Counted from the stretch's first letter, positions 8,067 through 16,486 are shown. The stretch: 64,000 bases of DNA from DASQBT01 sp963782495 (GCA_963782495.1 CAWAJU010000003.1:474132-538131); one strand, 5' to 3'. Program-made: numbers and translations. The notes: generated by a model not told the origin, from the sequence alone.

Positions 8067-9785
8067 TCAGACCGCTATGCCTGGGTTCCCGGCGGATACA
8101 CCAATTATTTTTGGCATGTTGAGCTTGACGCCGCGAATGGTTTTCTTGCTGCGCAAGTAGTCGGCCACCACGTCCCAAATTGGCGCGCCGGATGCGCCCT
8201 CGCCCACGGGTGCCCAACCGGCAACCTTGTAGGTCTTGTTCGGGTCGACGGCATTGCCTTTCAGGGTCATGTTGCTGATGCGTTCGCCGATCTTCTTGGT
8301 GGGATCAACGGTGTATTGGATTCCCCCGACCCTGACCATGTCGCCACCCTGCTGATAGTAGGGATCGGCGTTGAACAAGTTGTCGCACACGTCTTCCATG
8401 ATGGTCTTGATGGTTTCTCCCGTCATGTTGTTCAAAGTGGAGAAAGGATAGGTAATGGCGGTCTGGTCCATCAGCCGTTCCATGGTGATGGTGTCGCCTG
8501 GCAGCAGGCTGGTGCCCCAGCGGAAACCGGGGGAGAAGGCCGCGTCTGCGCCCTTGACTTCCATTAGGGCGTCAAGAATCACTTGGTCAAAACTGCCATT
8601 GAAATTGCCGCGGCGATACAGGAGGTCCTCGGTAACCGCGAGCTTTTCGTTTAGCTTGGCTTCGTGGGGCGCGCGTATCTTCTTGATGAGTGCCGCCATC
8701 TTGTGGTCTTCCGGCAGCAGATTGGCAAATACCGGGAGCAACTTGTATTGCCAGCCGGCGAGCTTGCCGTTCTTCACTTCAAAATCCATGACCCCGAGGA
8801 ACTTGCCGTTGGATCCGGCGTTGGTGACCAGGGTCACGCCCTTGGCGTTCTTGATTTCCACCGGCTGCGGTACGCCGTCGTGGGTATGTCCGCCGAAGAT
8901 TGCATCGATCCCGGTCACGCGGCCAGCCATCTTCAGGTCCACGTCCATGCCATTGTGCGACAGCACCACGACGATCTGGGCACCCTTGGCGCGCGCTTCG
9001 TCTACCCACTTCTGCATCGAGTCGTCGCGGATCCCGAAGCTCCAGTCCGGCACCATGTAGCGCGGGTTGGCGATGGGCGTGTATGGAAAGGACTGGCCGA
9101 TGATGGCAACGTGCACCCCGTTGATGTCCTTCATCACGTAGGGTTTGAAGACCTGGTCGCCGAAGTCATTGGTGACCACATTCTGTGCGACAAACTCGAC
9201 GCCGGCCTTGGCGAAATCCTTGTTTACGACCTCCTTGACGCGTTCCGCACCGAGGGTGTATTCCCAGTGCCCGGTCATGACATCGACGCCAAGTTGGATG
9301 CAGGCGTCGACCATGTCCTGGCCATTGGTCCACAACGAGGTCGCCGAACCTTGCCAAGTGTCGCCGCCGTCAAGCAGCAATGAACCGGAACGCGACGCGC
9401 GCACCTTGTCCACCAATGTTTTCAGATGGGCGAATCCGCCGACCTTGCCATAGGTGCGTGCTGCCGCGGGAAAGTCCAGATAGGTGAAAGCGTAGGCTTC
9501 CCGGCTGCCAGGCTTGATGCCGTATCGTTTGAGCAGATGCTCACCGACAATGTGAGGCACCTTGCCTTCCGCATTTCCTATCCCAAGATTGACGTTCGGT
9601 TCGCGGAAATAGATCGGAAGCAGTTGGGCGTGGCAATCAGTCATGTGCATCAGCGATATATTGCCGTAGGGACGCAGATCGTAGAGGTCCGCATTTCCGG
9701 CCAATGCCTGCTTGGTGTCGATGGCCATGCCGGTTGCAGCGGCAACTGCCAGCATTTGCAGAAATTCGCGTCGATTCATGTGCAT
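8067..9785 (-). CDS. soxB: Thiosulfohydrolase SoxB
   Basis: SoxB is a periplasmic dimanganese enzyme of the 5'-nucleotidase family. It hydrolyses the terminal sulfone from SoxY-bound thiosulfate, releasing sulfate. The 572 residues begin with a twin-arginine signal (MNRREFLQML). Metal-site motifs in order are HMTDCHAQL, GGDTWQGS, the HNGMD stretch and FGGHTHDGVP, with a C-terminal nucleotidase-type domain. The start was chosen because AGGAGA lies six bases upstream; a frame extension 30 codons further upstream has no such site and would hide the Tat signal. A terminator separates it from soxA, so it may depend on read-through or its own promoter. Confidence 0.97.
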   Translation of the reverse strand: MHMNRREFLQMLAVAAATGMAIDTKQALAGNADLYDLRPYGNISLMHMTDCHAQLLPIYFREPNVNLGIGNAEGKVPHIVGEHLLKRYGIKPGSREAYAFTYLDFPAAARTYGKVGGFAHLKTLVDKVRASRSGSLLLDGGDTWQGSATSLWTNGQDMVDACIQLGVDVMTGHWEYTLGAERVKEVVNKDFAKAGVEFVAQNVVTNDFGDQVFKPYVMKDINGVHVAIIGQSFPYTPIANPRYMVPDWSFGIRDDSMQKWVDEARAKGAQIVVVLSHNGMDVDLKMAGRVTGIDAIFGGHTHDGVPQPVEIKNAKGVTLVTNAGSNGKFLGVMDFEVKNGKLAGWQYKLLPVFANLLPEDHKMAALIKKIRAPHEAKLNEKLAVTEDLLYRRGNFNGSFDQVILDALMEVKGADAAFSPGFRWGTSLLPGDTITMERLMDQTAITYPFSTLNNMTGETIKTIMEDVCDNLFNADPYYQQGGDMVRVGGIQYTVDPTKKIGERISNMTLKGNAVDPNKTYKVAGWAPVGEGASGAPIWDVVADYLRSKKTIRGVKLNMPKIIGVSAGNPGIAV

Positions 9786-9877
9786 GGAGTGTCTCCTAGG
9801 GCGCCAGATATGAGGGTGGAATTCTGTGAGTTGGAACGACTCAGGTAAATAGGTGCTTTGACCCATCCGGGGCAAGC

Positions 9878-9904
9878 AAAAAAGGCCTGGATACCAGGCC
9901 TTTT
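9878..9904 (-). terminator. Intrinsic terminator between soxA and soxB
   Basis: A perfect 11-bp stem (AAAAGGCCTGG, 9880-9890, pairing with 9894-9904) with a 3-base loop is followed on the minus strand by TT and then GC-poor sequence. It sits between the soxA stop (9927) and the soxB start (9785) and should lower soxB transcript relative to soxXYZA. Confidence 0.8.
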
Positions 9905-9926
9905 CGTTTCACATCGGACTGCGGTC

Positions 9927-10757
9927 TTACTTGCGAAAAACCGAAGCCTTCATTGGCAAGCCGTTGGACAGATAGGAATGGAAATACTCCAGATCGTTCA
10001 TTGCAGCGCTGCCTTCAGGCGGCGCAACGGCCCGCACCTGTTTGTAACATCCCTTGTAGCGCTCCTGCAGCGTGACGAGATTGTCTCCGCCGCGAAAAAC
10101 GGGCCAATGCACCGCCTGGCCCACGGCTGGCGAAATCAACTCCGAGCGCAACCGAACGCCGGCATTCTGAACGTGACAGCTCGCGCAGGCAAAGTTCAAC
10201 TGCCCGGAACGGGAAAAGAATCTCTTCTTCCCATCATCGTAGGCGGCAGTCGCAGCCGGACCTTCCACTTTGATGTTCATCAGCATGCCGTCAGATAGAG
10301 TACGCATGTATGCAGTGAGAAGACCCATGGTCTTCATGTCGCTCAGCTTGTAGGGCTCCTCTCCATTGGCGACGCGACAATCATTGATGGCGTCTTCAAG
10401 CGTGACGACTTTGGCCTTCTTGTCATCAAAATAAGGATAATTTCCCGCGATGTTCTTGCCGCCGTTGGGCAGGCAGTCTGCATACGTCTTTCCGCTCTTG
10501 AGCGGTGTCTCCCACATCTTGCGACCCTTGTCGAGTTCACCCACAAATGGCGGAAATTCCATGATGCTGTCGTACTGGCTCATCGAGTCCGGGTCGAACG
10601 CCAATGCACCAAATACATAGTTTTCTATGGGCACGTTGGGATATTTCTTGGTGTAGTAGTTTATAAGGTCCTGCCGGTCCTGTTCCGGAGAGGCTAACGC
10701 GGAACCCATTCCCAAAAGCATAGCTGCGGCCGTCAGACCCAACATCAGTGTTTTCAT
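9927..10757 (-). CDS. soxA: SoxA, c-type cytochrome subunit of the SoxAX complex
   Basis: SoxA with SoxX oxidatively couples thiosulfate to the SoxY carrier cysteine in the periplasm. The 276-residue precursor has a Sec signal (MKTLMLGLTAAAMLLGMGSALA). Only one haem motif is present (CASCH, near residue 190). The N-terminal half has isolated cysteines (ADCLPNGG, NDCRVANG) instead of a second CxxCH, so this is a mono-haem SoxA. The catalytic cysteine that becomes a persulfide haem ligand fits the KGCYKQ segment. The ATG follows GGAGGACGGT. It lies 69 bases after soxZ, and a GC-rich hairpin occupies that gap. Confidence 0.96.
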   Translation of the reverse strand: MKTLMLGLTAAAMLLGMGSALASPEQDRQDLINYYTKKYPNVPIENYVFGALAFDPDSMSQYDSIMEFPPFVGELDKGRKMWETPLKSGKTYADCLPNGGKNIAGNYPYFDDKKAKVVTLEDAINDCRVANGEEPYKLSDMKTMGLLTAYMRTLSDGMLMNIKVEGPAATAAYDDGKKRFFSRSGQLNFACASCHVQNAGVRLRSELISPAVGQAVHWPVFRGGDNLVTLQERYKGCYKQVRAVAPPEGSAAMNDLEYFHSYLSNGLPMKASVFRK

Positions 10758-10792
10758 ACCGTCCTCCAAATGATCCTTGGTGCAAAACAAGG

Positions 10793-10810
10793 GACGGGGC
10801 CTGGCCCCGC
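10793..10810 (-). other. GC-rich stem-loop between soxZ and soxA
   Basis: CGGGGC (10795-10800) pairs with GCCCCG (10804-10809) around a 3-base loop, and the stem can extend by a base or two. There is only a weak T-rich tail on the minus strand, so I read it as a possible transcript-processing or attenuating structure rather than a full terminator. Confidence 0.45.
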
Positions 10811-10826
10811 CGCTTCCAACTCCCAC

Positions 10827-11141
10827 TTAGCTGATGGTCGCTTCGTCGGTCCGTTTGTCGCCCGTATTGTCGACCCAGCTGATGCTGAATTTGTCGCCGG
10901 ACTTGGCACCCTTGACTTTGAATCCCACCAAAGGATTCTTGGAGATGCCGGTTCCCCAGTTTGCGGTCATGACAGTCGCGCCGTTAATCGTTGCGCTGAC
11001 GTCCTGGATAAATAGCGCAGGGATCAGTTGGCCGGTCTTGGGGTCTTTGCGCAGTCCGGTTTCCATGATGTGGTTGAACAGCACTTTAATGTCGGCGGTA
11101 TCGCCTTCCATTTTGGCGCGAATTTTCATTGGCTCTGCCAT
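10827..11141 (-). CDS. soxZ: SoxZ, thiosulfate carrier partner subunit
   Basis: SoxZ forms the SoxYZ heterodimer that holds sulfur intermediates during periplasmic thiosulfate oxidation. The 104-residue product (MAEPMKIRAK...) has no signal peptide, as is normal: it is thought to travel with SoxY through the Tat pathway. Recognisable segments are the HIMETGLRKD loop and the immunoglobulin-like ending FSISWVDNTGDKR. I chose the ATG preceded by AGGAG and six bases. An in-frame extension of 21 codons upstream has no family character. It follows soxY by 88 bases. Confidence 0.96.
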   Translation of the reverse strand: MAEPMKIRAKMEGDTADIKVLFNHIMETGLRKDPKTGQLIPALFIQDVSATINGATVMTANWGTGISKNPLVGFKVKGAKSGDKFSISWVDNTGDKRTDEATIS

Positions 11142-11229
11142 TTGTAACTCCTTAAATTTCCGGTTTGATTCGTAAGTCGCCGGGGCCGTAATGCATCGCC
11201 CCAAAGCGGATTCGCTAAGACAGCCTCAC

Positions 11230-11697
11230 TTAGCCGCCGCAGCCGCCGATGGTGACCTTGACTTCCTTTGCAGCCGTGTAAGATTTGTCACCAGCCGTTA
11301 CCACGGCACGGACCAGCGCTGTTGCACCCATCTTGATCCGGGTGGAGATGTAGCCCTGGGTGCCGTCAAAAAATTTGAAATCGGCAATCAGCGGCGTGGC
11401 GTTCTTTTCCGCAATGATGGCGATACTGGTTGTCCCTGGTATGCCGCTGGTTACTTCAACGGGAACCACGGCGCCATTTTCGGCAATGTCGGGCGCCTTG
11501 ATGGTGATGTCTTTGGAGTCGATCGGGCTCGACACGCCCATTCCTTTCATCGCGTCGCCGACATTCTTGGCCTCAAAAGCGGCCTTGTTCCAGTCTGCCA
11601 GAACCAAGGTGGGTTTGAGCAGTCCGGCAGCCATTGCAACGGCCACAGCGCTGGCGCCAGTGGCGCCCTTAAGTACGTTTCTCCGAAGAGCGTTCAT
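11230..11697 (-). CDS. soxY: SoxY, thiosulfate carrier protein
   Basis: SoxY carries thiosulfate-derived sulfane sulfur on the cysteine of its C-terminal swinging arm. The 155-residue precursor ends in the diagnostic GGCGG. The N-terminus (MNALRRNVLKGATGASAVAVAMAAG) has two adjacent arginines and a hydrophobic core consistent with Tat export. The body (PVEVTSGIPGTTSIAIIAEKN) is the SoxY Ig-like fold. The ribosome site AGGAG overlaps the soxX stop codon region, so soxX and soxY are tightly coupled with a 12-base gap. Confidence 0.97.
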   Translation of the reverse strand: MNALRRNVLKGATGASAVAVAMAAGLLKPTLVLADWNKAAFEAKNVGDAMKGMGVSSPIDSKDITIKAPDIAENGAVVPVEVTSGIPGTTSIAIIAEKNATPLIADFKFFDGTQGYISTRIKMGATALVRAVVTAGDKSYTAAKEVKVTIGGCGG

Positions 11698-11709
11698 ATT
11701 TCTTTCTCC

Positions 11710-12072
11710 TTACAGACCGTAAATGAAATCAGTGATCTTATCGATTTCCTGCTCCGTCAAGATTTTGTGTCTCCCGAAGGGTGGCATGGAGGTATTGGGA
11801 TTGGCGACCGTCGCATCGAATATCTGGGCGCGCAGCTTGGCCTTGTCAGGAAAGCGGGCGCTCATGGCAATCAGGGGCGGACCATACATACCGGTAGACT
11901 CTGCATCCGGCACAGTGGGCATTCCGTGGCAGGCCAGGCAATTGCCTTTGGACTTGTTGAAGGCCAGATCCTTACCGGTCACTTCTTTGGGTGCATCGGC
12001 CGCCAAAGCTGAGCCTGTCAGAATAACAGTTCCAAGCAGGGCAGTGGTCACGAGCTTAACGAATGTCCGCAT
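11710..12072 (-). CDS. soxX: SoxX, mono-haem cytochrome c subunit of SoxAX
   Basis: SoxX takes electrons from the SoxA active site and passes them to the respiratory chain. The 120-residue precursor has a Sec signal ending ALAADA, one haem motif (CLACH) and a distal methionine in the NTSMPPFG segment, with the family ending EQEIDKITDFIYGL. I placed the start at the second ATG (MRTFVKLV), because GGAGG lies six bases before it while it abuts the first ATG. This is the first gene of soxXYZAB. I saw no convincing sigma70 boxes in the 190 bases upstream. Confidence 0.95.
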   Translation of the reverse strand: MRTFVKLVTTALLGTVILTGSALAADAPKEVTGKDLAFNKSKGNCLACHGMPTVPDAESTGMYGPPLIAMSARFPDKAKLRAQIFDATVANPNTSMPPFGRHKILTEQEIDKITDFIYGL

Positions 12073-12264
12073 AGTCATCCTCCGTAATTAACGTGGTGTG
12101 CAGGTGTCAGGGCCGGCGGAAATCAATCGCCCCTACACGCTAGCCAAGGTCTGGTCTACCCAAGATCTGGAAGGCGCAAGCATAGAGCAGGTGGATTTGC
12201 GAACGCAAGCGTAGAGAGTGGTTTTTAGGGCTTTTTTGACGGTAAATTCATACCAGCCAGAGGG
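12073..12264. promoter_or_regulatory. Upstream region of soxX, with two near-identical short repeats
   Basis: This 192-base gap must hold the sox promoter on the minus strand. It contains two imperfect direct copies of CGCAAGC(A/G)TAGAG (12175-12187 and 12204-12216), spaced 29 bases apart, about ten bases short of four helical turns. These could be paired regulator sites, but no regulator gene is adjacent and I cannot identify the -35/-10 boxes. Confidence 0.4.
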
Positions 12265-13695
12265 TTATTTTTTGGCCTGTTCCGCCAATATCGCCTGCCA
12301 CTCCCTGCGCCTTGCCTCGGTGGATGACAAGTCGTAAAAATCGCCATCTGCTGCTTTAAGGCCCAGATTGAGCTGCTCGACTGCTGAGCGCAAATCACCG
12401 CCCAATGCCAATGCCTCCGCTGTCGCACGATGACTGGCGAGCCGCTGACCCAGCATTGCATAGGCGCGTCCAAGCAGTCTCCACAGACGGATGTCGTCCG
12501 ATCGGGCTGCCGTCTTGGTCTTGAGAAAATTGAGTGCATCCTGGGGATGGTGGCTTTCCAGCAACGCGTCTGCATAGCCATACAGCAAGGGACGATATGT
12601 CGGGTAGCGGTTCAGCGCGGCCCGGTAACGGGCCAATGCCAGATCCAGTTTCCCCGCTTTCACGGCGGTACTGGCCAGCAGTAGCGAGGCCAGAGGAACC
12701 GGGCTCAACCTGACAAGTTTCTGTGCTGAAACTTCAGCCGCGTCCACTTGGTTGGCACGCAGATAAGCAAGGGCAAGACCATATTGCGCGGCGGCCTCGC
12801 TACTGTATTTCTTCTCGCGTATCTGGCCCTGGAACAGCGCGATGGCGTCTTGCGGGGTTCCGTCCATTGACTTGATTCTGGCACGGACAAGCTGGAAGTC
12901 GGTACTGTCCTCGTATTGCTTATAAGGCAGGCCTTCCAGCCGCGACTCGATGTCTGCAATGCGTTCAGATGTCAGCGGATGGTCACGCAGATACGCTGGG
13001 GCGTTGGTTTCATAGAGCCGGTTGGCACGTTGCAGGCGTTCGAAAAAAGTCGCCATCGCGTGTGGATCAAAGCCTGCGTTTTGCATCACATCGAACCCCA
13101 TGCGATCCGCTTCGCGCTCGAAATCGCGTGTGTAACTAAGCTGATTCTGTACGCTCAGGGCCTGGCTGCCAGCAATCGCGGCAGTTCCGATATTGGGGTT
13201 GGATCGGGAGGCTAGAATGGCGACTGCCAGCGCGGCCATGGTGGGCCAGAAACTCTTGTCCTGGTTGGCGATCATTCTGTAGAGGTGGTTCTGGTTGACG
13301 TGCGAGATTTCGTGCGCCAGAACCGCGGCCAGTTCCGATTCGTTGTCAGCCGTCAATATGAGTCCGGTATGGACGCCAATATGCGCACCAGGAAGCGCAA
13401 AGGCGTTGACCGTTGGATCCTGCAACACGAAGAAGTCGAAAGTCCGTTGACTGCCCGGACTGTGCGAAACCAACCGATAGCCCAAATCGTTGAGGTAGCT
13501 TTCAATTACCGGGTCGTCAAGATAATGGGGATCCGCATAGATCTCCTGCATGATGGACCGGGCCAGGGTTTGTTCCTGTTGATCCGTGAGATAGACGTGG
13601 GACGACTCACCCAAATCGGGCAGGTCATTGGCATAAGCCACGGGCCAAGCCAGCGTCAAGCTCAAGACCAGGGACAGGAGAGAATTTCTATTCAC
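12265..13695 (-). CDS. bepA: M48 family metalloprotease/chaperone with TPR domain (BepA-like)
   Basis: This 476-residue periplasmic protein resembles BepA (YfgC), which helps assemble outer-membrane beta-barrels and LptD and degrades misfolded ones. A Sec signal (MNRNSLLSLVLSLTLAWPVAYA) precedes an M48 catalytic domain. The zinc motif HEISH is near residue 128 and the third ligand lies in the DFEREADRMGFD segment. From about residue 280 the chain is TPR-like (AAAQYGLALAYLRANQVDAAE and similar units). It is divergent from moaC over a 50-base gap. The symbol is by family similarity; other YfgC-type paralogues are possible. Confidence 0.88.
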   Translation of the reverse strand: MNRNSLLSLVLSLTLAWPVAYANDLPDLGESSHVYLTDQQEQTLARSIMQEIYADPHYLDDPVIESYLNDLGYRLVSHSPGSQRTFDFFVLQDPTVNAFALPGAHIGVHTGLILTADNESELAAVLAHEISHVNQNHLYRMIANQDKSFWPTMAALAVAILASRSNPNIGTAAIAGSQALSVQNQLSYTRDFEREADRMGFDVMQNAGFDPHAMATFFERLQRANRLYETNAPAYLRDHPLTSERIADIESRLEGLPYKQYEDSTDFQLVRARIKSMDGTPQDAIALFQGQIREKKYSSEAAAQYGLALAYLRANQVDAAEVSAQKLVRLSPVPLASLLLASTAVKAGKLDLALARYRAALNRYPTYRPLLYGYADALLESHHPQDALNFLKTKTAARSDDIRLWRLLGRAYAMLGQRLASHRATAEALALGGDLRSAVEQLNLGLKAADGDFYDLSSTEARRREWQAILAEQAKK

Positions 13696-13745
13696 GATGC
13701 TAAGATACCTTCATTAGATTCAGGTTCCCGAACCAGAGTGTACCA

Positions 13746-14228
13746 ATGAAGGGACTTACCCATTTCGATGATCAGGGTCGGGCCATCATGGTTGATGTGG
13801 GCGAAAAGCCCGACAGCCTGAGGGTGGCGGTGGCTACCGGCCGGATCGTCATGCTAGCAGGGACGTTGGAGGCCATAAGGTCCGGAAGTACTCAGAAAGG
13901 CGACGTAATCGGCGTGGCACGAATTGCAGCAATCCAGGCGACCAAGCGCGCGGCGGAGTTGATCCCACTCTGTCATCCGCTTGCATTGACCCGGGTGGAA
14001 GTGGAATTTGAGTTGAATGCCGCGAGTTCGAGCATAGGCTGTACGGTTACTGCAGCAACCGTCGGTCCGACCGGCGTAGAAATGGAAGCATTGACGGGCG
14101 TGAGCATAGCATTGCTGACGATCTACGATATGTGCAAGGCAATCGATCGGGGCATGCAGATTGAGTTCGTGCGGCTGCTGGAAAAACAGGGCGGCAAGTC
14201 TGGGCATTGGCAGGCGGGTCGAACCTGA
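13746..14228 (+). CDS. moaC: Cyclic pyranopterin monophosphate synthase MoaC
   Basis: MoaC rearranges the MoaA product into cyclic pyranopterin monophosphate, the first stable molybdopterin precursor. The 160-residue protein shows the family's LIPLCHPLALT substrate segment, the GPTGVEMEALTGVS stretch and the conserved YDMCKAID. It starts MKGLTHFDDQGRA, matching the usual ltHfd opening. No other molybdopterin gene is adjacent. The two genes that follow on the same strand are unrelated in function but closely spaced. Confidence 0.97.
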   Translation: MKGLTHFDDQGRAIMVDVGEKPDSLRVAVATGRIVMLAGTLEAIRSGSTQKGDVIGVARIAAIQATKRAAELIPLCHPLALTRVEVEFELNAASSSIGCTVTAATVGPTGVEMEALTGVSIALLTIYDMCKAIDRGMQIEFVRLLEKQGGKSGHWQAGRT

Positions 14229-14260
14229 TTGGGTTCATAGGTTAGAGATTGAAGGGGTCC

Positions 14261-15010
14261 ATGAGGGCTTTTCTGTTCCCGCTGACGCTCTTGTTGACTG
14301 CATGTGCAAGCCTAGGGCCCCTGTCGGGGCCAGTGCCTGAACACTTGCACCTTGCGGCCCCTTCCGGCGAACAACTGGATTATCTGAGTTACCCATCTGA
14401 CGGTAAACAGCGTCTGATTTGGGTGTCTTCCGAACGCGGTCAGGGAGAAACCGAACGGGCGGCCGCTGCTCAACTCGCGAAACGCGGGGTGGAAGTCTGG
14501 ATGGTGGATTTGACCTTCAGCTATATGCTGGACGGCGGACGCAAAGGCATTGATCAAGTTCCACCAGCAGATATAAGGACTATGCTCCGCGCCGGTGGGC
14601 GGGAGAAGAGGCTTGTAGTTGTCGCCATTGGTCGCGCTTCCGTTCCGTTGCTCAGCGCTTATGGTTCGTGGCAGGAAAGCGAGGGACGTCCTCAAGCGTT
14701 GAATTACTTGCTGATCCACCCGAATCTTTATGAGGAAGCAGAGCCAATGCAGGACCCCCGCTATCCGGACTTCGGAAATCTGAAGGGTGCCCAGATTGTT
14801 ATCCTGCAGCCGCGCCACTCTGCCGCGGCGTTGTGGTTGGACCGTCAGGCCGAGGTGCTTCACAATCAGGGGGCTGTCGTCAAGAATGAGGTTCTGGAGC
14901 ACGTGCGCGAAGGCTTTTGGGCGCGTCAGGATGCAACCGAGTTTGAGGTCAAGATGGGTCAACAGCTTGCCGATCTGATTTGGGATCGGTTGCCGAGGAA
15001 TGATCGTTAA
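14261..15010 (+). CDS. Putative lipoprotein with alpha/beta-hydrolase-like fold, unknown function
   Basis: The 249-residue product begins MRAFLFPLTLLLTACASLG. This signal with lipobox LTAC predicts diacylglyceryl modification and an outer-membrane lipoprotein. The body has alternating beta/alpha segments (LIWVSSERGQGE, VEVWMVDLTFSY, RLVVVAIGRAS, GAQIVILQPRHS) reminiscent of an alpha/beta hydrolase, but no clear GxSxG elbow, so enzymatic activity is doubtful. The start used is the ATG just after AAGGGG; a TTG four codons upstream is possible. The stop overlaps the ATG of the next gene (TAATG), so the two are translationally coupled. Confidence 0.8.
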   Translation: MRAFLFPLTLLLTACASLGPLSGPVPEHLHLAAPSGEQLDYLSYPSDGKQRLIWVSSERGQGETERAAAAQLAKRGVEVWMVDLTFSYMLDGGRKGIDQVPPADIRTMLRAGGREKRLVVVAIGRASVPLLSAYGSWQESEGRPQALNYLLIHPNLYEEAEPMQDPRYPDFGNLKGAQIVILQPRHSAAALWLDRQAEVLHNQGAVVKNEVLEHVREGFWARQDATEFEVKMGQQLADLIWDRLPRNDR

Positions 15011-15513
15011 TGATATCCAGACTTGGATCACTCTTCTTGATCGCGTGCGCTCTGCCCGTTTCCTCTGGAGCGGGGGAATTTCGCAAGTTGGAACCTATGC
15101 CCACGCCAGTCCTGGAGGCGGTTGACATTAACGGCAGCAAGCAGGATCTAGCCTCATACAAGGGCAGGATCGTACTGGTGAACTTCTGGGCTTCCTGGTG
15201 CCCGCCTTGCCGCAAGGAAATACCATCCATGCAGCGGCTGACGCAAAAGCTGGTAGGCAAGCCATTTGCCATTCTGGCGGTCGACTCCGGCGAAACTGGG
15301 GAAGAGGCTGAGACCTTTCTGAAAGGAAGGCAACTGCAATTCTCGATTCTGCTTGATTCGGAGGGCGAGATTGCCAAACGCTGGAAGGTATTTGTCATGC
15401 CTACCAGCTTTCTTGTCGACAAGAAAGGGCGGGTGCGCTACGTATTCCCAGGGGGGACCGAATGGGATCAGGGCGATGGCTGGCGCCTGATCCGGGAAAT
15501 GCTTGACGAGTAG
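15010..15513 (+). CDS. TlpA/ResA-type periplasmic thioredoxin-like protein
   Basis: The 167-residue protein has a Sec signal (MISRLGSLFLIACALPVSSG) and a thioredoxin fold with active-site WCPPC at about residues 63-67. It also has the TlpA-type cis-proline segment (VMPTSFLVDKKG). It would reduce or isomerise disulfides, or feed electrons to cytochrome c maturation, in the periplasm. It is coupled by a one-base overlap to the preceding lipoprotein gene. In a sulfur oxidiser such proteins can also service Sox carriers, but nothing here shows that directly. Confidence 0.92.
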   Translation: MISRLGSLFLIACALPVSSGAGEFRKLEPMPTPVLEAVDINGSKQDLASYKGRIVLVNFWASWCPPCRKEIPSMQRLTQKLVGKPFAILAVDSGETGEEAETFLKGRQLQFSILLDSEGEIAKRWKVFVMPTSFLVDKKGRVRYVFPGGTEWDQGDGWRLIREMLDE

Positions 15514-15758
15514 TCTCGATCCCTGTTGACTGTTCTGTCGGCCAAACCAGGAATAATCCAGTACCGTTCAGCCTGCCATAGGGCTTGCTGGTTCATAGCC
15601 TGTACCGGCGCAACCATGTGGATTATCGTCGGCTGCTCGGCGCTTGCATGCAGAACGCAGCTTCCATTCTGCTGATTGCACAAGTCAAGGCGTGGGGACA
15701 AACCATTGCACAGCATCCGGCGCGCCCGCCAATGGGTTGCACGTTGTTAGGCAAGTGA
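15514..15758. other. Intergenic region before the sulfur-relay cluster
   Basis: I see no gene or clear hairpin terminator in this stretch. Together with the promoter just after it, it makes up the 315-base gap between the TlpA-like gene and the rhodanese gene. Confidence 0.5.
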
Positions 15759-15788
15759 TTGCATATTAACGGGATTTTCTGGTATATT
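15759..15788 (+). promoter_or_regulatory. Sigma70-type promoter for the rhodanese-tusA-dsrE2 cluster
   Basis: A -35 box TTGCAT (15759-15764) and -10 box TATATT (15783-15788) are separated by 18 bases in a locally AT-rich patch, about 40 bases before the rhodanese ATG at 15829. Confidence 0.65.
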
Positions 15789-15828
15789 ATCAAGGATTAA
15801 TATAGAATTCTGAAGAGGTGTTAAGTAT

Positions 15829-16158
15829 ATGTACGCCCCTCAAAGTGGATATGTGAACATAGACGCGAATCAGCTCGAGATGATGCGCATGCGCCAGCCC
15901 TTGATGCTGGTGGATATTCGTTCGGATACAGAGGTGGCCCAGTCACGGATTGAAGGCGCCGTACATATACCCATGCACCTGCTGCCCTTTCGACTGCATG
16001 AACTGGAGCAGCAAAATCCGCTTGTACTGTACTGTCGATCAGGCGCCCGATCCGCCCAAGCGAGTGCTTTTCTAGCGCAACAAGGTATGAGTAATGTCCA
16101 TAATTTGCTCGGAGGAATCATGGATTGGGCTCGTTCCGGCAAAGCGCTGGCGGCGTGA
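15829..16158 (+). CDS. Single-domain rhodanese-like sulfurtransferase
   Basis: This 109-residue cytosolic protein is a single rhodanese domain. The catalytic persulfide loop is YCRSGARSAQ, with Cys near residue 69, and the family's LVDIRSDTEVAQSRIEGAVHIP segment lies near the N-terminus. The loop length is that of sulfur-specific rhodaneses. Upstream of tusA and a dsrE-type gene, it most likely mobilises sulfane sulfur for transfer to TusA in dissimilatory sulfur oxidation. GAAGAGG ten bases before the ATG is the ribosome site. Confidence 0.94.
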   Translation: MYAPQSGYVNIDANQLEMMRMRQPLMLVDIRSDTEVAQSRIEGAVHIPMHLLPFRLHELEQQNPLVLYCRSGARSAQASAFLAQQGMSNVHNLLGGIMDWARSGKALAA

Positions 16159-16258
16159 TTCGCGCTTCCAAAGCTTGTATTGCAATATTATTTAGCCTGG
16201 GTTATGTTTAATACTATTAGTTGTATAAATATCAACGTTTTTCGCGGAGATGAGATAA

Positions 16259-16486
16259 ATGGAATTCGATAAAGAACTGGATGCGCGCGGCTTGAACTGT
16301 CCCCTACCTATCCTGCGTACCAAAAAAGCATTGGCAGAACTTTCGGCCGGCAATGTATTGAAAGTGATTGCCACCGATCCCGGTTCAGTTAAGGACATGA
16401 CAGCGTTTGCCAAGCAGACCGGCAACGAACTGATTTCCTCTGCTGAAGCGGGCGGCGAATATACTTTCTTCATGAAGAAGAAATAA
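16259..16486 (+). CDS. tusA: TusA-family sulfur carrier protein
   Basis: The 75-residue protein has the TusA core: LDARGLNCPLPILRTKKAL, where the Cys of CPxP (near residue 14) carries persulfide sulfur. It ends in the GGEYTFFMKKK strand. It would accept sulfur from the rhodanese and pass it to DsrE-type proteins and then to the sulfite-producing enzymes. The 100-base gap before it is AT-rich and may hold a secondary promoter. GGAGATGAG precedes the ATG. Confidence 0.95.
   Translation: MEFDKELDARGLNCPLPILRTKKALAELSAGNVLKVIATDPGSVKDMTAFAKQTGNELISSAEAGGEYTFFMKKK

Noticed and set aside
13911..13926. TGGCACG followed by TTGC inside moaC, resembling a sigma54 site
   Set aside because: The spacing is two bases short of the fixed GG-N10-GC requirement and it lies within a coding region.
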